Virus record (IMG/VR): IMGVR_UViG_3300017757_000110
Span: 1-27,118 of that record
DNA: 27,118 nt
DNA from: a virus
Strand: one strand, 5' to 3'
Made by a program: the position numbers and the translations under genes. The number at the start of each line of letters is the position of its first letter. Positions within the stretch are counted from its first letter, which is position 1. Below the pieces are notes generated by a model. The model was not told the DNA's origin, ran no database searches, and was given only the letters and a program-made list of their open reading frames with translations. Below, in pieces: positions 9,395 to 14,633 of this stretch.

Positions 9395-9700
9395 TCAAGC
9401 AGTACGGGTAGCGTCCCCGGATGCTTCGCTAATAGCTGGTGAGTCAATCTCAGTCAGCGCATAAGCATTACGAAGACACATGGTCTCCGAATAGACTTCA
9501 GAAGCAGCAACGGCAGAACCGAAACCATTCTTAGTCTTAGCCACAGAGTGGCGAATAGATGTGGTCTTTGTAGCGTAGCGATCATTGCCAGCCAAAGTAC
9601 CAGTTACAGCTGCATAAGGGAGCGTTGCTCCTGCAGCAATCTGAGCAGCAGTAGGTCCAGAGACACCACCACCACCAGCTGCAACAGTTGGATTAGCCAT
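9395..9700 (-). CDS. Small hypothetical protein of the capsid block
   Basis: A 101-residue protein rich in Ala, Gly, Thr and Ser. It opens with a Gly-Ala segment (AAGGGGVSGPTAAQIAAGA) and contains KTTSIRHSVAKTKNGFGSAV. It has no membrane helix or catalytic motif. It is the last gene before the terminator and lies 5 nt after its neighbour, in the highly expressed capsid unit, which suggests a capsid decoration or other abundant virion part. This role is inference from place and composition. A GAGG element lies about 11 nt before the ATG. Confidence 0.72.
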   Translation of the reverse strand: MANPTVAAGGGGVSGPTAAQIAAGATLPYAAVTGTLAGNDRYATKTTSIRHSVAKTKNGFGSAVAASEVYSETMCLRNAYALTEIDSPAISEASGDATRTA

Positions 9701-9705
9701 TTAAT

Positions 9706-9897
9706 TTAAGCCTCAGTATCAGTATCGTTAGCACCTGCACCACCCCAGCAAGCAACAGTCGAACTTGTACCGTCAGCATTTGTGCCGGACAAACGACCGT
9801 ACTCTTGAGGAGTAGCAGGATTCATGGTTACTGAACCAACAGCACCCATGTTGTTTGTGCAAGTATCCTTGCGTTGTACACCAGGAAGGAGAGACAT
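9706..9897 (-). CDS. Small hypothetical protein after the major capsid gene
   Basis: A 63-residue protein starting MSLLPGVQRKDTC. I chose the ATG at 9897 because AGGGGG lies 7-8 nt upstream; an in-frame TTG at 9915 would bury the start in the capsid gene end. It contains two Cys (residues 13 and 50) and many Gly, Asn, Thr and Asp residues, ending in an acidic DTDTEA. It is placed between the capsid protein and the 101-residue protein, so a minor capsid or head-stabilising role is plausible but unproven. Confidence 0.7.
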   Translation of the reverse strand: MSLLPGVQRKDTCTNNMGAVGSVTMNPATPQEYGRLSGTNADGTSSTVACWGGAGANDTDTEA

Positions 9898-9911
9898 TAG
9901 TAGTCCCCCTA

Positions 9912-10982
9912 TCAAGCAGCGCGGAGCTCAATTGCACAAGCGGGGTTCAGAGTCCCCACGCCCATAGCAAGTCGCCCGACAATTACGTCTCCCTGGTACA
10001 TAGCCTTCACGTCCGAACCAGTAGTCTGGACACTAGGGCCAATACCTTCGACGACACCAGCACAGTCCTTCATGTAGATAAGTCCACAGGAAGTACGGAA
10101 GTCACCGCCGTAGTCATTGTTCTCACCATCAACGCGAGTGATGTGACCAGCGGAACCGCCAGTACCAGCACCCGTAACCATGAATGGTAGGTTGTTAGAA
10201 CGCTTGATAGAAATACCAGCGATCTCATATAGGCCGTCACCTGAATTCAAATTACCTTGGGTGCTGCCAAAGTCACGATTCAGGATATTACTATCAACTT
10301 GAGAAATCAAGGCGTAGTATTGACGTGGGCTGAGTACAGCACAGCGTCCATCCCGAGGTACATTCTTCTCATCTAAAATACTTGCGGCTTCAAAAAATGA
10401 ATCCACCAAGGATTGAGCATTGTACTGGTTGTTAGCACCAAGATTGATGATAGAACCACCGGCTTCAGGGCCAGGAGCAGCAGTTACAGGATGCGCTTCA
10501 CGTGCAGCAAGTGCAATTTTACGGAAGACTTTCTTGTCATATGCTTCAGCAAGAGCGTGTCCAATCTTCTTGGAGATCTCAGAGCGAAGCGAGTAATGAG
10601 CAAGTGTCTCATCAAGGTCATAAACAAATGCTGAACTAATCAGCAGGTCGTCCATGACGATTGTCTTCTCTGCCACTGGGGGATCGCCACTACCGAGAAT
10701 CGGTGTTCCAGGGGTGTGGTAATCAGCCGTCATACGGCCAGTGAAGATGAACTGCATAGACTTACCGTTCTTAAGAGTACGGTTTTGTACAGTTCCTTTA
10801 GCGATACAAGAGGACTCGTACGCTTTAAACATCTCACCTGAAAAGAGTTTCAGATAAGTATCATACTTGGCGTTATAGTCTGATGCTGTTTGGGTAAGAC
10901 CCAATTGAACAGCAGAGTTCTGAACGCCAAAAGGAGTCGGGCGAGTATTGTTAGTCGCCGACCCTACAGCTGGAGCAGTCAT
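9912..10982 (-). CDS. Major capsid protein (T7 gp10A-like)
   Basis: A 356-residue protein (T7 gp10A has 345). Recognisable parts are LKLFSGEMFKAYE near residue 45, KNGKSMQFIFTGR near 72, GSGDPPVAEKTI near 98, then VMDDLLISSAFVYDLDE, and the C-terminal DVKAMYQGDVIVGRLAMG typical of the gp10 capsid. This is the HK97-fold shell protein. It lies 3' of the psbA-riboswitch cassette and has a long structured leader (10983-11107). The stop is followed within about 15 nt by the ribosome site of the next gene. I saw no gp10B-like frameshift extension. Confidence 0.95.
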   Translation of the reverse strand: MTAPAVGSATNNTRPTPFGVQNSAVQLGLTQTASDYNAKYDTYLKLFSGEMFKAYESSCIAKGTVQNRTLKNGKSMQFIFTGRMTADYHTPGTPILGSGDPPVAEKTIVMDDLLISSAFVYDLDETLAHYSLRSEISKKIGHALAEAYDKKVFRKIALAAREAHPVTAAPGPEAGGSIINLGANNQYNAQSLVDSFFEAASILDEKNVPRDGRCAVLSPRQYYALISQVDSNILNRDFGSTQGNLNSGDGLYEIAGISIKRSNNLPFMVTGAGTGGSAGHITRVDGENNDYGGDFRTSCGLIYMKDCAGVVEGIGPSVQTTGSDVKAMYQGDVIVGRLAMGVGTLNPACAIELRAA

Positions 10983-11107
10983 TATTTTAAAGAGGTTGAA
11001 TAATTTTCAAGATTCCTCTGTGCACAGAAGTATTTAGTTGTATATGTGTGGTCTATCCCACCGTCTAGACGGCTAAGGGTATCCTCCGTAGAGGGCCAAA
11101 GCCAATT
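10983..11107 (-). promoter_or_regulatory. Structured leader of the capsid gene with two 12-bp palindromes
   Basis: About 125 nt without a gene before the capsid ATG. It holds two perfect 12-bp palindromes, CCGTCTAGACGG at 11061-11072 and TCTGTGCACAGA at 11017-11028, and a small hairpin CCTC-TACG-GAGG at 11083-11094. The first palindrome is flanked by partly complementary arms (ATCCC / GGGTAT). There is no good ribosome site close to the ATG. In T7 this spot holds the strongest phage promoter and an RNase III site, so a promoter, an operator or processing site is likely, but I cannot say which. Confidence 0.5.
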
Positions 11108-11150
11108 GCTAAGGGAGGATTTGCACCTCCCAATCACAGAACTACTTAGC
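11108..11150 (-). promoter_or_regulatory. Structured RNA element, copy A (before the capsid gene)
   Basis: The minus strand forms an outer stem GCTAA (11150-11146) with TTAGC (11112-11108) and an inner hairpin GGGAGG-TGCAAAT-CCTCCC (11131-11113). The two stems abut on the 3' side, and a 14-nt unpaired segment joins them on the 5' side. The 5' arm includes the TAA stop of the 33-codon gene. A closely related element (copy B, 12675-12714) precedes psbA. The inner hairpin resembles a tRNA T-arm, but there is no tRNA around it. No T-tract follows, so it is unlikely to be a terminator. It may be an mRNA processing, stability or ligand-binding element. Confidence 0.6.
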
Positions 11151-11247
11151 GGCTTTTAAGGTAAGCCACCCCGCGATACACAAGCTTCTGCTCTTTAAGA
11201 GCTTTGGCTTGTTCACGCACACGCTGACGAAGTTCAACGTTTGGCAT
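11146..11247 (-). CDS. 33-residue YRG-motif peptide (DUF4278/PirA-like), riboswitch-controlled
   Basis: The frame reads MPNVELRQRV, then a Lys/Gln-rich helix, and ends with LVYRGVAYLKSR. The YRG-x-x-Y motif is the mark of the DUF4278 family, which includes cyanobacterial PirA, a small protein that binds PII and so affects arginine synthesis. A perfect GGAGG lies 5 nt before the ATG. It is locked in a hairpin directly downstream of a glutamine-II type aptamer, and such aptamers are named Downstream-peptide RNAs because short ORFs of this kind follow them. The length (33 residues) is shorter than cellular PirA (about 50). Coding status is strongly supported by the ribosome site and context; the PirA-like role rests on a short motif. 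Confidence 0.75.
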   Translation of the reverse strand: MPNVELRQRVREQAKALKEQKLVYRGVAYLKSR

Positions 11248-11252
11248 AGTAT

Positions 11253-11320
11253 CCTCCAATAGAGAATTGAGGGACCCCGTTCCCTGTCACCTCATGTCAT
11301 GCGTCCCGAAGGATGAACGG
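11253..11320 (-). promoter_or_regulatory. Glutamine-II (Downstream-peptide) type riboswitch with SD-sequestering hairpin
   Basis: On the minus strand CCGTTC (11320-11315) pairs with GAACGG (11282-11277) as P1, and TCC-TTCG-GGA (11313-11304) forms P2. The conserved-looking GGACGCATGAC joins them, followed by GAGGTGA before GGGAACG. This order matches my recollection of the glnA/Downstream-peptide glutamine riboswitch family, found in cyanobacteria and cyanophages. The expression platform is visible: CCTCAAT (11272-11266) pairs with ATTgGAGG (11260-11253, one bulged G), hiding the Shine-Dalgarno of the 33-codon gene. An alternative pairing of GGGAC (11307-11303) with GTCCC (11275-11271) could free it. 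Ligand identity is inferred from family resemblance. Confidence 0.82.
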
Positions 11321-11330
11321 ACTTTTTAAA

Positions 11331-11543
11331 TTAGCTAGCTACTAGTTCAGCAGCAGCTGGTGTTCCATCTGCAGTATCACCAGCAAGGATATCGTTCTGA
11401 ACGACACGCTGTGCAGATGTACCAGAGTTAGCATTATCACCATAACCAGTGGTTACATTGAACCATTGGTCGCCAGTAGTTTTAACAACATACTGGACTT
11501 GAAAGTCATTAGCACGGTTCTTAGGATTGTAAGCAAGTCCCAT
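11331..11543 (-). CDS. 70-residue hypothetical protein following psbA
   Basis: The protein starts MGLAYNPKNRANDFQVQYVV 5 nt after the psbA stop and has no membrane segment. It is rich in Gly, Asn, Thr and Ala, similar in style to the small proteins after the capsid gene, and contains KTTGDQWFNVTTGYGDNAN. The stop TAA lies about 10 nt before the riboswitch aptamer. Function is unknown. Composition suggests a small virion protein carried in the psbA transcript. Confidence 0.68.
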   Translation of the reverse strand: MGLAYNPKNRANDFQVQYVVKTTGDQWFNVTTGYGDNANSGTSAQRVVQNDILAGDTADGTPAAAELVAS

Positions 11544-11548
11544 AATAA

Positions 11549-12607
11549 TTATCCGATAGTAGGAGTTTTGTAAGTGGCCAGATCAAGTGGGAAGTTATGA
11601 GCATTACGCTCGTGCATTACTTCCATTCCAAGTCCTGCTCGATTGAGAACATCAGCCCAAGTAGGGAGGACATGATCCCTAGAATCAACAATGGATTGAT
11701 TAAAGTTGAATCCGTTAAGGTTGAAAGCCATAGTGCTAACACCAAGGCTAGCAAACCAAATCCCAACCACAGGCCAAGCAGCCAGGAAAAAGTGAAGCGA
11801 ACGCGAGTTATTAAACGATGCATATTGAAAGATTAATCGACCAAAGTAACCATGTGCAGCTACGATGTTGTACGTTTCTTCCTCTTGTCCAAACTTATAC
11901 CCTTGGTTTTGAGAGACAGTTTCAGTAGTCTCTCTAACCAAGGAGCTAGTGACAAGAGAGCCATGCATTGCCGAGAAAAGGCTTCCGCCAAATACACCAG
12001 CAACACCAAGCATATGAAAGGGATGCATTAAAATATTGTGCTCAGCCTGGAACACAAACATATAGTTAAAGGTTCCAGAAATTCCAAGGGGCATTGCATC
12101 AGAGAATGAGCCTTGTCCAAATGGATATACCAAGAAGACTGCAGTAGCTGCAGCTACGGGAGCTGAGTATGCGACAAATATCCAAGGGCGCATACCTAGC
12201 CGGTAGCTAAGTTCCCATTCGCGTCCCATGTAAGAGTAGATACCCACGAGGAAGTGGAAGATAACAAGTTGGAATGGTCCTCCGTTGTAGAGCCATTCGT
12301 CAAGGGTTGCGGCTTCCCAGATGGGATAGAAGTGGAGTCCGATTGCATTTGAAGACGGGACAACTGCTCCCGATATAATGTTATTTCCGTAAAGGAGCGA
12401 TCCAGCAACTGGTTCACGTATTCCGTCGATATCAACTGGGGGGGCTCCTACAAAGGCGATGATGAAACAAATGGTTGCGGCTAGCAAAGTAGGAATCATA
12501 AGGATTCCAAACCAGCCGACATAGAGACGGTTGTTAGTGGACGTTACCCAGTTGCAGAAAGCCTGCCAGTTATTTTGTTGTTGTGGTCTTGAAAGTACAG
12601 CGGTCAT
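11549..12607 (-). CDS. psbA: Photosystem II D1 protein
   Basis: A full-length 352-residue D1, the reaction-centre protein of photosystem II in the host thylakoid. All key residues are in register: TyrZ Y161, H190, chlorophyll ligand H198, H215 and H272 for non-haem iron, S264 at the QB site, and Mn-cluster ligands D170, E189, H332, E333, D342 and A344. The eight residues after A344 (TYKTPTIG) would be removed by CtpA. Residue 130 is Glu, the form linked to high-light D1. Cyanophages use it to replace damaged host D1 so that photosynthesis feeds replication. It lies between hli and the capsid gene, as in other cyanopodoviruses. There is no clear ribosome site, which is common for psbA. Confidence 0.99.
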   Translation of the reverse strand: MTAVLSRPQQQNNWQAFCNWVTSTNNRLYVGWFGILMIPTLLAATICFIIAFVGAPPVDIDGIREPVAGSLLYGNNIISGAVVPSSNAIGLHFYPIWEAATLDEWLYNGGPFQLVIFHFLVGIYSYMGREWELSYRLGMRPWIFVAYSAPVAAATAVFLVYPFGQGSFSDAMPLGISGTFNYMFVFQAEHNILMHPFHMLGVAGVFGGSLFSAMHGSLVTSSLVRETTETVSQNQGYKFGQEEETYNIVAAHGYFGRLIFQYASFNNSRSLHFFLAAWPVVGIWFASLGVSTMAFNLNGFNFNQSIVDSRDHVLPTWADVLNRAGLGMEVMHERNAHNFPLDLATYKTPTIG

Positions 12608-12674
12608 TTAAGTAATAGTTCATGTTTGGGTATGTATAATTAAGTAAGACCATTTTAAAGACTTGGCTGTCTAG
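12608..12674 (-). promoter_or_regulatory. AT-rich psbA leader
   Basis: An AT-rich leader between structural element B and the psbA ATG. It contains TATACA at about 12633-12638 as a possible -10 box, but I find no convincing -35 at the right distance, so a host-type promoter is only possible. It includes CTTACTTA, which also occurs in the AT-rich leader of the secreted-protein gene (13345-13382). Confidence 0.3.
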
Positions 12675-12714
12675 AGCTATGGGAGGAATTGCACCTCCCT
12701 TATTCTATTTAGCT
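12675..12714 (-). promoter_or_regulatory. Structured RNA element, copy B (before psbA)
   Basis: Same architecture as copy A at 11108-11150: outer stem AGCTA (12714-12710) with TAGCT (12679-12675), a 10-nt unpaired 5' segment, and the inner hairpin GGGAGG-TGCAATT-CCTCCC (12699-12681). The 3' half, from GGGAGG to TAGC, differs from copy A at only 2 of 23 positions. It overlaps the TAG stop of the 38-codon gene and precedes psbA by about 70 nt. PhotoRC RNA motifs are known upstream of psbA in cyanobacteria and cyanophages; whether this is one needs a covariance-model search. Confidence 0.6.
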
Positions 12715-12829
12715 ATTTAGACTTAACGCATTTATCCTTGCCATTTTTAGTACCCGCGTAGGAGTAACCTTTCCAGCAAGCTTTGCCATCAGCACCTTTA
12801 ATTTTTGAAGACTTTTTCTTTTGGGGCAT
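12713..12829 (-). CDS. 38-residue Lys/Cys-rich peptide after hli
   Basis: Starts MPQKKKSSKIKGADGKACWK and ends KDKCVKSK, with 13 Lys and two Cys (residues 18 and 34). The ATG shares one base with the hli stop (TAATG), so it is translated with hli. The stop TAG lies inside the outer stem of RNA element B. No known family is recognised. The basic, Cys-containing character would suit a small nucleic-acid- or metal-binding peptide, but this is a guess. Coding is supported by coupling and by filling the space between hli and psbA. Confidence 0.6.
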   Translation of the reverse strand: MPQKKKSSKIKGADGKACWKGYSYAGTKNGKDKCVKSK

Positions 12830-12999
12830 TACCAGAACCCAGGAATGAGCTGGCCGGTAATGGCGTACGCACCCAGTGCGGCGACCACACCAAGCATAGC
12901 CAAGCGTCCATTAAGTTTTTCAGCTTTTTCATTATGTGTCACGGTTGTTTCTTCCAAATACATACGAGGTTCAGTTGGCCAAATTTGTGTATCGTTCAC
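12829..12999 (-). CDS. hli: High-light-inducible protein (Hli)
   Basis: A 56-residue protein from a GTG start at 12999. It has the signature chlorophyll-binding helix AEKLNGRLAMLG (E27, N30 and R32 in the ExxNxR motif) followed by VVAALGAYAITGQLIPGFW, the usual cyanophage Hli ending. It is a one-helix thylakoid protein that binds pigment and protects photosystems, thought to assist D1 turnover during infection. GTG was chosen because it directly follows the previous stop and because IWPTEPRMY fits phage Hli N-termini; an internal ATG at 12963 would shorten it by 12 residues. It is co-transcribed with psbA. Confidence 0.95.
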   Translation of the reverse strand: MNDTQIWPTEPRMYLEETTVTHNEKAEKLNGRLAMLGVVAALGAYAITGQLIPGFW

Positions 13000-13344
13000 T
13001 TAAAAAGTATACTTAAGTCCAGCTTTTGTTCCATAGTTATTGTCAGCTTCAGCAGTTAGTACTGACAGCTCACCGTATAGAGCCAGGCGGTCACTAAGAG
13101 GTGCACTAGCACCAACTTTACCTGAGAATTCCAGATCAGAATCTGCTCCATCATTAAGGACTACCGCAGGTCCTCCCTGGATATACCAGTTATCACCTTC
13201 GTAACCAATGTGATTATCAATGACAGTAGAGCCGCCATATTCAGATCCAACGAATCCAGCATTAGCTTCGACGTTTACAAATGGTCCAGCAAATGCTGGG
13301 GCAGCAGCAAACAATGCTGCAGGGAGGATAGCAAGAATTTTCAT
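13000..13344 (-). CDS. Secreted small beta-barrel-like protein
   Basis: A 114-residue protein with a clear signal peptide (MKILAILPAALFAAAPAFAG, cut after AFA near residue 19). The mature part is beta-rich with alternating hydrophobic residues and aromatic ends (GPFVNVEANAGFVG, NWYIQGGPAVVLN, GTKAGLKYTF) and a terminal Phe, as in outer-membrane beta-barrel proteins. Similar small proteins occur in cyanomyoviruses, without known function. It could alter the host outer membrane or block other phages; both are guesses. The stop directly abuts the hli start. A 38-nt AT-rich leader precedes it. Confidence 0.8.
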   Translation of the reverse strand: MKILAILPAALFAAAPAFAGPFVNVEANAGFVGSEYGGSTVIDNHIGYEGDNWYIQGGPAVVLNDGADSDLEFSGKVGASAPLSDRLALYGELSVLTAEADNNYGTKAGLKYTF

Positions 13345-13382
13345 TGTTAAATAATAAGTAAGTGTTGTGTGTAAATAATTAA

Positions 13383-13610
13383 TTAGCGGACAGAGATAGG
13401 CTCTTGTTTTGGAAACAAGGTTTTGATAAGCATCTGCCCACCCTTGGCGGCACTGGCAATAGCATTCATGTCGTCTGACTTTTCATCTTTAGAACCTGAC
13501 ATAAATGGGCGCTTCTTAGCTTTTTTAGCAGCAGGTTTTTTAGCAGCCCCTTCTGCAATTGTCATCTTTGAATTATCTAAGTATTTAGATGTCTCGTCTT
13601 TGTAAGTCAT
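13383..13610 (-). CDS. Lys/Ala-rich 75-residue hypothetical protein
   Basis: A basic protein with a low-complexity KKPAAKKAKKRPF segment at about residues 24-36, preceded by MTYKDETSKYLDNSKM. The Ala/Lys repeats resemble histone-like tails and suggest nucleic-acid binding. The ATG shares a base with the scaffold stop (TAATG). It lies between scaffold and the photosynthesis cassette. It is not recognised as a known family; a DNA-packaging or head-assembly role is possible. Confidence 0.68.
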   Translation of the reverse strand: MTYKDETSKYLDNSKMTIAEGAAKKPAAKKAKKRPFMSGSKDEKSDDMNAIASAAKGGQMLIKTLFPKQEPISVR

Positions 13611-14368
13611 TAGTAAACCAGTTGTTTAGAACGTTCGAGTTTTTCAAATACATCCTGACGATAAGCAGGGTCTCGGTCATACCTTGGGTCATTCATTGCT
13701 TGAACGACTTCAGCTTGACTACGGAATGCATCAACAGTACGGGTTGACTCACGGCCGGTGAGCATTTCTCCATTGTCCCAACCCTGCAGTTCTGCATACC
13801 TAAATGCCAAAGCTTGAACAGCAAAGAAGCAAGCGGCTGGATCACCTTGTGCTAATACTCCGTCATACATCTCAATCTCATCTTGACTAAGTGAATCAGC
13901 TGCCCAGTTAAGCATGTTTGTATACTCTTCCTGGCCACCTACTACGTTATACAAGACGTCGATATCACCATCAGATAACTCTTGTGCTGCCGGACCTTCA
14001 GATTGATTAGCCTTATAAGCAAGGAACATCTCAGCAATATCAATAGGATCCTTAGACTTCAGCTCATCAATAAGTTCTTGAGAGAATTCATCTTGTGACT
14101 CCTCCCATAGACGATCAAGTAATGAAGCATCAATCTCTTGTGACTCCTCTTCTACTTGCTCCTCTACTTGATCTTCTTGTTCAGGCTGTTGACCAAGTTT
14201 CTTTTGTAGTTCAATGTATGCTTGTTCAAGTTGTTCAGCATCTTGGAACTTACCAGCTAGCATTTGCTGCTGTTCAGCTTCCATCTGTTCACCAACTTGG
14301 ATAGAGTTTAACTCATCTTCAGTGAACTCAGGTTGATCCTGATTTGGATTGTACGTTAGTGTTGTCAT
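13610..14368 (-). CDS. Scaffolding protein (T7 gp9-like)
   Basis: A 252-residue, very acidic protein rich in Gln and Glu, between portal and capsid as in T7 (gp9, 307 residues). Features include a coiled-coil-like part with GKFQDAEQLEQAYIELQKKL, a Glu/Gln low-complexity stretch, and a C-terminal motif RSQAEVVQAMNDPRYDRDPA with VFEKLERS, typical of podoviral scaffolds, whose C-terminus contacts the capsid protein. It guides procapsid assembly and then leaves the head. It overlaps the preceding small gene by 41 nt. Confidence 0.9.
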   Translation of the reverse strand: MTTLTYNPNQDQPEFTEDELNSIQVGEQMEAEQQQMLAGKFQDAEQLEQAYIELQKKLGQQPEQEDQVEEQVEEESQEIDASLLDRLWEESQDEFSQELIDELKSKDPIDIAEMFLAYKANQSEGPAAQELSDGDIDVLYNVVGGQEEYTNMLNWAADSLSQDEIEMYDGVLAQGDPAACFFAVQALAFRYAELQGWDNGEMLTGRESTRTVDAFRSQAEVVQAMNDPRYDRDPAYRQDVFEKLERSKQLVY

Positions 14369-14633
14369 AAGCGGTGGTTACTTCAAGGTTACCGAGACCG
14401 ACATCAGATACATATTCAGTAGACCTACCTAGGGTTGGTGCACCAATCTTCTTACGTCGGGTGTATTTAGATTGTTGTTGATTGTGAAAGTAAAGTCTGT
14501 CCTTGATACTCAAGGGGTCAGTAACTTCAGGGTTGGCCTCCAGGGGCTGGAGGTGCTCCGCCCGGTCCACCGGGTTGGGCTTGACCTGGGTCTTCCGCGC
14601 CCTGGGTGGGCGAGAGGGCTTGCATTTGTCCAT
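14328..14633 (-). CDS. Small basic protein overlapping the portal and scaffold genes
   Basis: A 101-residue frame starting MDKCKPSRPPRAR. Its first ~35 codons overlap the GC-rich 3' end of the portal gene and its end overlaps scaffold, but about 160 nt between those genes is covered only by this frame. The unique part, SIKDRLYFHNQQQSKYTRRKK to DVGLGNLEV, looks like real protein. The Pro/Arg-rich N-terminus may be an artefact of reading the portal's Gly/Pro-rich tail out of frame, so a later non-ATG start is possible. Function is unknown; similar small genes follow the portal in cyanopodoviruses. Confidence 0.6.
   Translation of the reverse strand: MDKCKPSRPPRARKTQVKPNPVDRAEHLQPLEANPEVTDPLSIKDRLYFHNQQQSKYTRRKKIGAPTLGRSTEYVSDVGLGNLEVTTAYDNTNVQSKSGST

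Noticed and set aside
11113-11131. T-arm of a tRNA (GGAGG-TGCAAAT-CCTCC)
   Set aside because: The loop lacks the TTC core, and no acceptor, D-arm or anticodon arm can be fitted around it; the second copy before psbA also lacks them.
12631-12660. Host sigma-70 promoter for psbA
   Set aside because: TATACA could be a -10 box but there is no acceptable -35 at 16-18 nt. I list it only as a possible site.
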